DNA of 64,000 nt from Arthrobacter sp. NicSoilB4 (GTDB lineage Bacteria > Actinomycetota > Actinomycetes > Actinomycetales > Micrococcaceae). The position numbers and the translations under genes were made by a program. Below, piece after piece: positions 6,975 through 16,098 of this stretch. Under the pieces are notes generated by a model. That model saw only the letters and a list, made by a program, of their open reading frames with translations. It was not told where the DNA came from and made no database searches. The stretch's first letter is position 1, and each line of letters begins with the position of its first letter. The stretch covers positions 1,116,001-1,180,000 of the forward strand of contig NZ_AP024653.1 of NCBI RefSeq assembly GCF_019977335.1, in the 5' to 3' direction.

Positions 6975-9719
6975 ATGTCGAGGGAATCGCTGGGCTGGGG
7001 GAATGTTTCCACTACATTGGCACCCGCCGTGGAGGAACCTGCAGCCGGTCCGTTGGACCGGCACAGGTGGTCGGGTCTGGCGCGCAATGCCGACGCCGAC
7101 CGGGTTCGCAATGCCCTGCTCGCCGAGGACCGGATGGGTGTGGTGATCACCGGTGACCGCGGTGTGGGCAAAACCCAGGTAGGACGCACCGCGATCGCAG
7201 GCTTCGGTCCTGACGTCTACACGCTTCAGCTCCGCAGCTCAGGACCGGGCTCGGCAACCCCGTATGGCTGCCTCGCGTTCACGCTCGCCCGCCTGCCCCA
7301 AAGTTCCCTTGGCTCGCCGACGGCCATCCTGCACGGCATCACTTCCCTGATCCGTGACGACGCCGCCGGACGAAAGTGCGTCATCCTTCTGGACAACGCG
7401 GGAGCCCTGGACGAACTGAGCACCGGCGTGCTGCTCAATCTGCTGCAGACCCGGACGGCGCGGCTCGTCGCTACCGCCCAGCGCACAACGGACCTTCCGC
7501 CGGACTTCTACTGGCTCATCACTTCCGGCCAGCTGGCCGAGGTGCGGCTCGCCAACCTCACCGAAGTCGAAACCCTGGAGGTTCTCAAGGCAGCGCTCGG
7601 ACACAGAGTTTCCAGCGCACTGGCGAGCCAGCTGCACCAGCTTGTTGGCGGCAGCCCGACACTGCTGCAGGCGGTGGTCTCCGAGCAGATCGAACGGGGC
7701 AACCTTGTGCTCTCCGGATCTGTCTGGACCTTGGTGGATGAGGTGGTCCTTGACGGGCGCACGGCACTGGAAGATATCGTGCGGGCCCGGTATGCCCGCG
7801 AAACACCTGTGGCCCGGGAGCTTATCGAGGTGCTCTCCTGCGCCCGGACCCTGCCCCTGGCCAGGCTCGCGCGGATGTACAGTCCCGGAGTCATCGCAGA
7901 CATGGAAGACGCCGGCCAGATAGTCGTCGACCGGACGGGCCGGCACCTCGTGACGCTGGGGGACCGTTATCTGGGCGACATCGTCCGCAACTGGCTCAGT
8001 GTGGAGCGCAGGCTGGAGCTGCGGGACAAGGTCCCGGGGCACCAGCAGGATGAGCTGAATGAGCTGACCGTGGAAGACCTGCTGGCCTACGCGGCGTGGA
8101 CCCATGACTGCGACGCGCCCCTGGCACCCGCCCACGCCGTGGCCGCGGCCGGCGCCGCCGTGAAACTCTTCGACCCGAAGTTTGCGCTCAAATGCGCCGG
8201 CAGCCTGAGCCCGGAGGACCCCGAATGGCCGGAGGGGCAGCTGCAGAAATCCGCCGCCTACCTTCAACTGGGGCTGCCGCTGCAGGCCATGTCGGCCCTT
8301 GACGATGTCTCGGAGGCCCAGATCAGCGCCCTCGGCGCGGAGGCTTTCGCTGAGCTGGTAGCCGCCAAGGTGGACTGCATGTCATGGCTCGAGGACCGGA
8401 CCGGACAGGTGCCCGAACTGATCCGGCAGGGCCGGCTGCGGCTCCACGAAATCGGTGAGAACCAGCCGGCAGCGACAACGCAGGAGCTGACCCGGGCCGG
8501 TCTGTCCCTTGACCTCAGCGAATTCAACTACCTCTCCTTCGTCGGTGACTATGAGCCCATGATGGACAGGCTCAGAGCGGCTGCGTCGTCGGCGGTCGAC
8601 GACATCAACCCGGTGCACCGGCTGAGGTCGGCAATCATCTTGATGGAAGCCCTCTGCATGACGGGCAAGGAAGTCGAGGCCCGCAAGCTGCTGCGCGAGA
8701 TCGGCGGCCAGCTCGGGGAGTGGTCCAACGTCCCGCGGATCCGCGAGAACTTCGCGTGGAGGTCCTTCAACGTGCTTCTGCTCTCCGGACACTGGCGCCA
8801 GAGCATCGACATGCTCAAGGACGCCAGCGGCCGGGCCGGCCACGGGCTGCATTCCGGCAGCGCGCCCACTGATCTGGCCGTCGGACTCGCCTACGTCTAC
8901 GCGGGCCGCGGCTACATGGCCCTCGACCCGCTCCTGGCCGCGATAGCGCAGCTCGAAGTCCGGGCCAGCCTGCACTCGTTGCGGCAGGCCTACGCGGCCA
9001 CGGCCTTCGCCTACGCCCAGACCGGGAATTCCGTGCAGGCCACCGTTTACCTGGACCGGGCGCGGTCAGCGGACGGTGCCGCCCGCTTCGCGATCCGAAG
9101 TTCCGCTGAGTTCTGCATGGACATGGCTTCGCGCTGGCTGGGCGATCCGGAGGCGAAGGACCGGCTGGTGCGCTCGGCCGAGGAACACTACCGGTGCGGC
9201 CGGTACACCCTGGCCGGCATCTTTATGCTTGGCGCGACGGTCAACGGCACCACCAAGGACTTCCAGTTCATGGAAGAGATCGCGGCCCTGCGGCAGGGAC
9301 CACTCGCGGAGTTGTCCCGGATCATCGCCGTGGGCAGCCGCAAGAAGGACGCCGCCATCATGCTGGAGGCCGCGGGCCAGGCCGCCGCAATGGAACTCGA
9401 CGCCGTCCAAGCCAGATGCGCCGCGCTCGCCTTCGACTTCGCTAAGGCTGCGGGTCTGAGCGGGAAGGCAAGCGCCGCCCACGCCATCCTTGAAAGCCTC
9501 GCGGACTCCGTGCCGGCCCTTCCCATCATGCCAAGGAACAAGGGTCCGCTGCTCACAGACCGGGAGCGCCAGATCGCCACCCTCGCAGGCAACGGGGTCT
9601 CCAACAAGGACATTGCCCTGGCCATCGGCATCTCGGTGAGAACAGTGGAGGGACACCTGTACCAGGTGTTCACCAAGCTCGGCGTTTCTTCGCGAAGTGA
9701 TCTGCTTGGACTCATCTAG
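6975..9719 (+). CDS. Large ATP-binding LuxR-family regulator 1 (LAL/MalT-like)
   Basis: This 914-residue protein has the layout of LAL/STAND regulators: an N-terminal P-loop NTPase, a long helical middle and a C-terminal LuxR helix-turn-helix. Walker A is GDRGVGKTQ (residues about 60-68), and the Walker B region is KCVILLDNAG (134-143), where the usual second acidic residue is Asn. The middle 550 residues are rich in Ala, Leu and Arg and suggest TPR-like helical repeats. The HTH covers about 860-914 (LTDRERQIATLAGNG then SVRTVEGHLYQVFTKLGV). The ATG at 6975 follows GAAGGAA. By family analogy, ATP and an effector would drive oligomerisation and DNA binding; the effector and targets are not known. 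It is the first of four paralogs, and the next gene overlaps its 3' end. Confidence 0.88.
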   Translation: MSRESLGWGNVSTTLAPAVEEPAAGPLDRHRWSGLARNADADRVRNALLAEDRMGVVITGDRGVGKTQVGRTAIAGFGPDVYTLQLRSSGPGSATPYGCLAFTLARLPQSSLGSPTAILHGITSLIRDDAAGRKCVILLDNAGALDELSTGVLLNLLQTRTARLVATAQRTTDLPPDFYWLITSGQLAEVRLANLTEVETLEVLKAALGHRVSSALASQLHQLVGGSPTLLQAVVSEQIERGNLVLSGSVWTLVDEVVLDGRTALEDIVRARYARETPVARELIEVLSCARTLPLARLARMYSPGVIADMEDAGQIVVDRTGRHLVTLGDRYLGDIVRNWLSVERRLELRDKVPGHQQDELNELTVEDLLAYAAWTHDCDAPLAPAHAVAAAGAAVKLFDPKFALKCAGSLSPEDPEWPEGQLQKSAAYLQLGLPLQAMSALDDVSEAQISALGAEAFAELVAAKVDCMSWLEDRTGQVPELIRQGRLRLHEIGENQPAATTQELTRAGLSLDLSEFNYLSFVGDYEPMMDRLRAAASSAVDDINPVHRLRSAIILMEALCMTGKEVEARKLLREIGGQLGEWSNVPRIRENFAWRSFNVLLLSGHWRQSIDMLKDASGRAGHGLHSGSAPTDLAVGLAYVYAGRGYMALDPLLAAIAQLEVRASLHSLRQAYAATAFAYAQTGNSVQATVYLDRARSADGAARFAIRSSAEFCMDMASRWLGDPEAKDRLVRSAEEHYRCGRYTLAGIFMLGATVNGTTKDFQFMEEIAALRQGPLAELSRIIAVGSRKKDAAIMLEAAGQAAAMELDAVQARCAALAFDFAKAAGLSGKASAAHAILESLADSVPALPIMPRNKGPLLTDRERQIATLAGNGVSNKDIALAIGISVRTVEGHLYQVFTKLGVSSRSDLLGLI

Positions 9720-12411
9720 GAACCGTGCAACCGTCCCAAGGGAGGCGGTACGATCCAACCCCCTGACCGGGCGGGCGGAGGACCTGGACTCGGCAGTCGA
9801 GGCACTCCAGGGGAGCACCCACGTTGCAGTCCTGCTGCTCGGGGACAGCGGCATCGGCAAATCCACGCTCCTGGACGCCGTCGTGACCGAACTGCAGTCA
9901 ACGATGACGCCCGTCCGCATCCATGGCAGCCCCTCCCTGACGAACGTCCCGTACGGCGTGCTGGGTCCTTTCATTGTGGGGCTGCCCGTACAGGAGGCTA
10001 CCTCCCAACTGGCGGTGCTCAGGACCTTCTGGTCACGGCTGGAGGAGGAGCGCCGCGCCTCCCAGAAGCCCCTGCTGCTGGTCGTGGACGACGCCCATGA
10101 CCTTGACGAAGCGACCGCGGGGATCCTGGTGGAACTGGCCGCTGCCGGGTGGGCGAAGCTGCTCGTCGCGTCGGCGACCCGCCCGGGCTTGCCGGAACCA
10201 CTGCTGCAGCTGTGGTTTGAAGGTATCGCCGAACGCATCGACCTCCGCCCCCTGACCCAGGGGCAGACGGCCGACATCCTGGAACGGGCGCTGGGATCCC
10301 AGGTCCTGCCGAACGTCACCGAAATCCTCTGGGAAGCCTCCGAGGGCAACCCGCTGCTGCTCAGCGGGCTGATCGACGATGCGAAGAACGACGGCACGCT
10401 GCTGCAACGCAACGGGGTCTGGCTGCTCGCGCGCCCCCTTAACAGCCACGGGGACCGCTTGACCGACGTCGTGCGCCGGCAGCTGCTTCGGCGCTCGCCG
10501 GAAGAGCGCCAGGCCCTGAACCTCGTGGCCCTGGCAGAGCCGGTGTCCCGCGAGCTGATCGAATCCACCGTGGGCGAGGACCCGGTTGCCGTCCTCATCG
10601 AACACGAGCTGATCCGGGTCACGCCGGCACCGCACCCGCAACTGCGGCTGTGGCATTCGATCTATGGCGACACGCTCCGCAACCTCATTTCCCCGGCACG
10701 CAGCCTCCAGCTCCGGCAGAGCCTCCTGCGGCTCATGGACAGCGAGCCCACGTCGGCAGAAGGCCTGCTCCGCCAGGTGAGCTGGTCGATGGAATGCGGC
10801 GTTGAGGTCGACGACAGGCAGCTTCTGCGGGCAGCCGTATTGGCCAGCCGGCTCTACGAGGACGATTTGGCCCGCAAGGCAGCCGCACTGGTCAAGGACC
10901 CTGAGCTTCAGGTGGCGGCACGGTCGGTGACGGCACGGACTTTCTTCAACACCTCCGACTATGCGGCCGCACGGGATAGCCTCGAAGCCGACTTCGCCAA
11001 GGGGCTGAGCGTGGCCGTCCTGCTCACGGGAACCCTGATGTGGGCCGCCGTGCAGGCCGCGCTGGGCCACAGCCCCGCCGACATCATGGACCGCGCCGGA
11101 GCCCTCCTCGAGGCGGGCGAGCGGCTGGCCAGGGAGAATCCGGAGGACGCCGAGGGAATCCTCTCGGCCACAAGGGAGCGGTACGCCACCATGCATGCGA
11201 TGGTATTCGCGCTGGCCGGCGAGTATCCGGAAAGTGCGGACCCGGAGACCGGAGTGTTGGCCGGCCCGCCGGCCAACACCCTTGAGGCGGCATTCAGGCT
11301 TGCCCTGGAATCGGAACGGCTTCTCGTGCAGGGGAAAGCCGTCCAGGCGTTTGCCAAGGTGTCCGAGGCACTGGAATCAGCCGGATCCGGACACGACGAA
11401 CTGTACTTCCTAGCGGAGTTCCTCGTGGCGCGGGCGGCAGCGGCGGTGATCCACGGCGGCGACTGGAAAGCGGCCGAAACCCTCCTGGCTGGAGTAGCCG
11501 CCGGCCCCGGACCGAACCGAATCTCTTTCGGCGGGGGAGTCCACGCCGCACACGGCATCATCCTGCTGTACCAGGGCAAGGCCGCGCAGGCACTGAACGC
11601 CCTTGGCGCAGCGCTGGAGTCACTGCGGCTCGCGGATCCGCAGCAGCTCTTCGCCCTGACCTCCTCGATGGCCTTTGCCGCCGCCGCCGACGTCGGGGCC
11701 AAGGACAAGGCAGCGGTCTTCCTCGCCGACTACGAGGCCGCGGCACCGGCGGTGTCACGGTACTTGCGCATGCTCTCGCAAATGGCCGTCACGTACGGAA
11801 AGGCCCGCCTCGGCAATTACCCGGGAGCGCTTGAAGAACTCCGGGCGTTGGGCCGGCCTCAAGGCGACGGTTCCACGCCGGGCCTGGAGTTCGACTCGCT
11901 TGCCTTCTGCCTCGCCTTGGGGGACCGGGATGCAGCGTCCCGGCTGCTTGAACTACAGCCGGAGTTGGAGGGCCCCCGGGCCGCCGCGATCTGTCACTAC
12001 GCGGCTGCGATCAGCACGGATGTGGCCACGGACCATCTTGAGGCGGGCAAGAGCTGCGAAGACGCCGAGCTGTGGGGCTTCGCCGCCCTTGCTTATGATT
12101 CCGCTGCGAACGGCTACCGGGCGGCCGGCGACACGCTGCGGGAGCGCATGGCAATGTCCCAGCGGAAGCGGTGCCTGGACCGGGCAGACAGTGTTGCAGG
12201 CCAGGAACAGGAAGCCGAAGCCGACGCCCTTGGCCTGCTGACGCGTCGTGAGCGAGACATCGTGGCCCTGGCGGTGCGCGGCCTCAGCGACCGTCAGATT
12301 GCCGCCGAGTTGCAGGTATCCATCCGGACGGTCGAAGGCCACCTGTACCGCAGCTATGCAAAGCTCAACGTCAAGGGCCGGGACCAGCTGCCGGGAGTGT
12401 CCCCTTCCTAG
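9697..12411 (+). CDS. Large ATP-binding LuxR-family regulator 2 (LAL/MalT-like)
   Basis: This protein of about 904 residues has the same architecture as its neighbour: Walker A GDSGIGKST (residues about 49-57), Walker B LLLVVDDAHDLD (126-137, a canonical DD), a helical middle, and a LuxR HTH at about 848-904 (LTRRERDIVALAVRG then SIRTVEGHLYRSYAKLNV). The best start is the GTG at 9697, inside the 3' end of regulator 1 (23-base overlap). A TTG at 9706 also lies within the overlap, and no later in-frame start precedes the P-loop domain at a sensible distance. The overlap implies translational coupling of the two. About 0.9 kb of non-coding DNA follows, so this pair is probably a separate transcript from regulators 3 and 4. 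No ligand or target is indicated. Confidence 0.85.
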   Translation: MICLDSSRNRATVPREAVRSNPLTGRAEDLDSAVEALQGSTHVAVLLLGDSGIGKSTLLDAVVTELQSTMTPVRIHGSPSLTNVPYGVLGPFIVGLPVQEATSQLAVLRTFWSRLEEERRASQKPLLLVVDDAHDLDEATAGILVELAAAGWAKLLVASATRPGLPEPLLQLWFEGIAERIDLRPLTQGQTADILERALGSQVLPNVTEILWEASEGNPLLLSGLIDDAKNDGTLLQRNGVWLLARPLNSHGDRLTDVVRRQLLRRSPEERQALNLVALAEPVSRELIESTVGEDPVAVLIEHELIRVTPAPHPQLRLWHSIYGDTLRNLISPARSLQLRQSLLRLMDSEPTSAEGLLRQVSWSMECGVEVDDRQLLRAAVLASRLYEDDLARKAAALVKDPELQVAARSVTARTFFNTSDYAAARDSLEADFAKGLSVAVLLTGTLMWAAVQAALGHSPADIMDRAGALLEAGERLARENPEDAEGILSATRERYATMHAMVFALAGEYPESADPETGVLAGPPANTLEAAFRLALESERLLVQGKAVQAFAKVSEALESAGSGHDELYFLAEFLVARAAAAVIHGGDWKAAETLLAGVAAGPGPNRISFGGGVHAAHGIILLYQGKAAQALNALGAALESLRLADPQQLFALTSSMAFAAAADVGAKDKAAVFLADYEAAAPAVSRYLRMLSQMAVTYGKARLGNYPGALEELRALGRPQGDGSTPGLEFDSLAFCLALGDRDAASRLLELQPELEGPRAAAICHYAAAISTDVATDHLEAGKSCEDAELWGFAALAYDSAANGYRAAGDTLRERMAMSQRKRCLDRADSVAGQEQEAEADALGLLTRRERDIVALAVRGLSDRQIAAELQVSIRTVEGHLYRSYAKLNVKGRDQLPGVSPS

Positions 12412-12874
12412 CTGTCCGGGCTGTCTTCCGGTCCGCCATTGCCCGCACCGTGGAGGCATCACCCCCAGCGCCGGCTCCGGCGTGCGTAGCTCCGGGACGC
12501 CGGCAAGTAGGCTCCGGGCTACGCGCGTATCGGGAGCACGTAGCCGGACCCCGCAAGAGTCGGGAGCCGGCTGTTGTGGCAAGTACCATCAATTGCGGTT
12601 CGTTCGGAACCCGTCGCTAATTCGAGTACGGACTACCGGTGCGCCGGTGCCGTCCCGTTCGCTAGATTGTAGTCAGCACCAGGAACCACCCGACGGAAGC
12701 ACCCGACTAAGGACTTTGAACGTGGAGCCATCATTGCGGAAGCGGCCCAGGCCCTCCGATGAAGCTGCCAGGATCGCCTGCGTCGGGAACGATCGTCCGC
12801 TCTGGTGCAATAGACATTAGTTTTTTCCAATGGTCTCCCCAAATGGTTCCGCCGAGTGCGTGAACCCCTTTGAC

Positions 12875-12936
12875 GGAGCCGACGGCGTCGGAACCTTCTG
12901 AGACCGAGGTTCCTCCCCCCAGCCGCCGTCGGCTCC
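12875..12936 (+). ncRNA. Nested hairpin, possible terminator or small RNA
   Basis: A perfect 13-base stem (12875-12887 with 12924-12936; left arm GGAGCCGACGGCG) encloses a second perfect seven-base hairpin (GGAACCT at 12890-12896 with AGGTTCC at 12907-12913). The next bases, CTAAACTTTTATC, give a modest T-run on the plus strand. It lies 464 bases past the stop of regulator 2, far for an ordinary terminator, so a structured independent transcript is possible. Confidence 0.45.
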
Positions 12937-12965
12937 CTAAACTTTTATCGGTCCCAGTCCTGGCT

Positions 12966-12990
12966 CGGCCGCCCGCAGGCCGGGCGGCCG
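12966..12990. terminator. GC-rich hairpin in the LuxR cluster gap
   Basis: CGGCCGCCCG (12966-12975) and CGGGCGGCCG (12981-12990) form a perfect ten-base stem with a CAGGC loop; the flanking GGC/GCC extends it beyond one mismatch. There is no T-tract on either side. It lies 29 bases after the nested hairpin. Confidence 0.4.
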
Positions 12991-13300
12991 TGCCAAGACT
13001 GTGTTAACGCCGATTCGCAGCAAAAAGTCTCGTAGCAAAATCCGGGGAAACGGCCGGCTGCCGGCCCCTGACCTGCAGCAATACGCCTGCGTGAAGTTGC
13101 GTTCTGCCATCGGGCCAGCGGCGCGGTTCCGACTACTTGGTTTTGGAGCCCCGACGGCCGGCAAATTATGAGTACACCTGCGTAGCCCAGGTCCCAGCAC
13201 CGGGCTGGGAATCGAGTAGCACATACGCATCCCGAAATTTCGCCACGTCAATAAGTTGGACCTATCAGTAGTCAATACTTTGATTGCGAAGGTCTCTCTC

Positions 13301-16036
13301 ATGTTTCAGCAAGAAGCCGGCCTGCCTGCGGGCAGCGGCAGAACAGATGTGATTTCAGCCGCCCAACGCCCGGGGAAAGGGTGGCACCAGAAGCATTACA
13401 CACGGCACAAGACCGTCGCGGACGTAGTATCCGCGCTGACCTCGGGAACCGGCTGCGGGGCGGTAATAGTCGGGGAACACGGGGCTGGAAAGTCCTTCAT
13501 CGCCCAGCGGGCACTGGAACAGCTCGGTGACGATTTCCTGGTGGTCCAGGTCCGGGGCAGTTCCATTTCCTCCAAGCTCCCATACGGCGCCCTGAGCGTG
13601 CTTCTCAACGAACTCGATGCCTCCCACCTTGAGCACCCGCTGATGGTGTTGCGCGGCTTGACGCAGTTGCTCCACACCCGAGCCCAGGGCCGCAGCGTCG
13701 TGCTCTTTGTCGACAACGCCCATGACCTTGATGAGCTCTCCACGATGATGGTGGCCCAGCTCTGCGCCGGCGGGCACGTCCTGCTGCTCGCAGCTTGCGT
13801 TGACCTCCCCAATCTGGGCAGCGACATCATGGGCCTCTGGAAAGATGACCTGCTGCGCCGCGTGGATCTTGGCCCCTTCGATTTCAGCGAGACGGAGGAC
13901 AGCCTCGCGCAGGAGTACGGCGGACATTTCTCCCACACCGCGGCACGCGCCCTCTGGAACGCCAGCGGCGGCAACGCCCTCTTCCTGCACTCATTGGCCA
14001 GGGAGCAGATCAAGTTGGGAATCATTGTCCGGCACGAGGATTCCTGGGTTCTTGGGGACAGGCCGGTTGCCTTGGCCGGTGAGATCCGGGATGTGCTCAA
14101 AGCCCGCCTGAACCGGCTCAGCCCGGGCCAGCGCGACGTATTTGAGCTCTTGTCGCTCGCCGGAGCGCTTCCCCTGCAGACCCTGATGAACGTGTCGAAG
14201 GCGCAGGATATCGACACCCTCCAGGAACGCGCCCTGATCCGCGTCAGCCATGACCACCCACCCATGGTGAGCATCGCCAACCCGGTCATTGCGGGCATCG
14301 TCTCCAGCGTGGTGCCGCCCGGGCGCAGTGCCGAGCTTCGCCGCCGGCTGGGTGCCGTGCTGCAGGACCTGGACCTCGACGAATACACCGGATCCACCGC
14401 TGTGGCATGGGCATTGGACTGCGGAGAAGAAGTGGATCCCCATCTGGCCCTGGCCGCTGCACGCCTCGCGAACAAGGCATCCGATCCGCAGTCCGCCCTG
14501 CGGTTTGCCCGGGAAATTGCCGGTCGGGAAAAGCTGGCGGACGTGGCCGTCGAATCTGCCCGGGCATTTATCTCGATGCACAATGACGAAGCAGCCCGCC
14601 GCATTCTGACTGACGTCGAACAACGGGCCGGTGACGGTCTGGCCCTGGATGAATGGGCCTCGCTGCACCTCCTGTGGGCTGAGCTGGACAGGCGCAACCC
14701 CGCCGCGGCGGCAAGTGCGCTGGCCCGGCTGCAGGAGATCGAGCTGCGCCTGACGGTGTCCGGAGACGCCGGGACGGGGCCGGGGTCGGTGGCCGAGCGG
14801 GTACGCCTGGCCTATGTCGGACTGGCCGCCTTCGAAGGCCGGTACGACGATGTCCTGCAAATGTTCCGGGATGTGGATTCCACAGACCTGGGCAGCGAAG
14901 CCAAGATCATGGCGGCCAGCCTGTTGTGCGAGGCGAAAGCAGTCACCGGGGACGTCCTCGGAGCTGTGGCGCTGGGCCGGCAGGTCATCCTTGCCGCCGG
15001 CTTCCTGGATCTGTCCGACAGCTCGATCCGCGACATCAGGGGACGGTTTCTGCTGCTTCTTCTGTTGTCGGCAAAGTTCCGGGAGGCCGCAGAGTTCATT
15101 GCCGGCACATCGGAAGCCTGGGACGAGCAGGCCAGGCTGGGCGGTATGTTCGAGATCGGACAGGGGATCGTCGACCTCCACCGCGGTCATCTGTCCGGGG
15201 CGGTTCAGCGCCTGCAGAGCGGGGTCTGGCAATTGAGGGTGCAGGATCAGGATGCTGTCGCCGGACTCGCAACCGCAGCCTGTGCCTATGCCTACGCACT
15301 TCAGGGGGATGAGGAAAAAGCCGGGGCCCTGTTGGTGGACGTCGAGGAGCCGCAGCCACGGGCGTCGTGGCTGGTGAACCGGATCACGCGGTTCTTCGAG
15401 CTGTCCGCCAAAGCGGAAATCGGCCAGAAGACCGAGGCCCTGCGCGCGCTGAAGCTGGAGGCGGACAGTGACACCGAAGCTTCCGCGTTTGCGACCGGGC
15501 TCCAGTTCCTCTCGGCCGTGGCCCGGCTGGGGGACCGTCAGGCAAGCCAGAAACTCAGCGGCCTAGCCGAACAGGTCACCGGGCACTTCGCCGGCCTGTG
15601 CTCCCGGCTCGCGGAAGGGTTGAAGGAATCCGACAGCGAGGAGTTGCTGGCGACCTCCAAGGACGCCGATGCAGCCGGCCATGCAATCTTCGCCAGGGAT
15701 GTGACCAGGAAAGCTGTCAGTTGCGCCAACGACGCGGGGAACCGAATCTCCCTGCGGATGGCCCAGCGCACGCAGCAGTCCCTCGAGGACCGCTTCGGCA
15801 ACCCGAGAAACGGTGTGCTTTCCCTGCTCACGTCGACGCTTACAGCCCGGGAATCCGAGGTGGCTGTGAGGGCAGCCGCGGGTACCTCCAACCGGAAGAT
15901 TGCCGACGAGATGCACGTTTCTGTCCGCACGGTTGAGGGACATCTGTATCAGGTGTACGCGAAACTGCATGTCGCGAGCAGGTCGGAACTCAAAGATGTC
16001 ATCTCGGGACCAGTGGAACACGCCCGACTCGGCTGA
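13301..16036 (+). CDS. Large ATP-binding LuxR-family regulator 3 (LAL/MalT-like)
   Basis: This is a 911-residue paralog from the ATG at 13301. Walker A is GEHGAGKS (residues about 58-65), Walker B VVLFVDNAHDLDELS (133-147), and the LuxR HTH lies at about 847-911 (LTARESEVAVRAAAG then SVRTVEGHLYQVYAKLHV). The Walker B Asp-Asn pair matches regulator 1, suggesting those two are the closest relatives. A TTG at 13256 would add 15 residues of unremarkable sequence; the ATG has GAAGG upstream at a rather long spacing, so the start is uncertain. It follows the 889-bp gap and precedes regulator 4 by 62 bases, with which it is probably co-transcribed. The ligand and regulated genes are unknown. Confidence 0.85.
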   Translation: MFQQEAGLPAGSGRTDVISAAQRPGKGWHQKHYTRHKTVADVVSALTSGTGCGAVIVGEHGAGKSFIAQRALEQLGDDFLVVQVRGSSISSKLPYGALSVLLNELDASHLEHPLMVLRGLTQLLHTRAQGRSVVLFVDNAHDLDELSTMMVAQLCAGGHVLLLAACVDLPNLGSDIMGLWKDDLLRRVDLGPFDFSETEDSLAQEYGGHFSHTAARALWNASGGNALFLHSLAREQIKLGIIVRHEDSWVLGDRPVALAGEIRDVLKARLNRLSPGQRDVFELLSLAGALPLQTLMNVSKAQDIDTLQERALIRVSHDHPPMVSIANPVIAGIVSSVVPPGRSAELRRRLGAVLQDLDLDEYTGSTAVAWALDCGEEVDPHLALAAARLANKASDPQSALRFAREIAGREKLADVAVESARAFISMHNDEAARRILTDVEQRAGDGLALDEWASLHLLWAELDRRNPAAAASALARLQEIELRLTVSGDAGTGPGSVAERVRLAYVGLAAFEGRYDDVLQMFRDVDSTDLGSEAKIMAASLLCEAKAVTGDVLGAVALGRQVILAAGFLDLSDSSIRDIRGRFLLLLLLSAKFREAAEFIAGTSEAWDEQARLGGMFEIGQGIVDLHRGHLSGAVQRLQSGVWQLRVQDQDAVAGLATAACAYAYALQGDEEKAGALLVDVEEPQPRASWLVNRITRFFELSAKAEIGQKTEALRALKLEADSDTEASAFATGLQFLSAVARLGDRQASQKLSGLAEQVTGHFAGLCSRLAEGLKESDSEELLATSKDADAAGHAIFARDVTRKAVSCANDAGNRISLRMAQRTQQSLEDRFGNPRNGVLSLLTSTLTARESEVAVRAAAGTSNRKIADEMHVSVRTVEGHLYQVYAKLHVASRSELKDVISGPVEHARLG

Positions 16037-16098
16037 CCAACCCGGCCCCCCATCCTCCGGGCGGGCCGGGAACCGCCACACCGCAGGGAGGGCCGCTG

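Larger units (their letters stand above)
12412..13300. other. 889-bp non-coding gap inside the LuxR cluster
   Basis: No frame here has a convincing start, codon pattern or family resemblance. The stretch is less GC-rich than its surroundings, especially around 12590-12850 and 13000-13300, and holds the two hairpins listed separately (12875-12936 and 12966-12990). It probably contains the promoter for regulators 3 and 4 and could encode a small RNA. A remnant of a decayed gene is possible, but I see no recognisable protein fragment. Confidence 0.6.

Noticed and set aside
12412-12820. Small plus-strand frame (to 12820) after regulator 2
   Set aside because: It begins inside regulator 2 in another frame and continues into the gap with no start signal, domain or codon preference.
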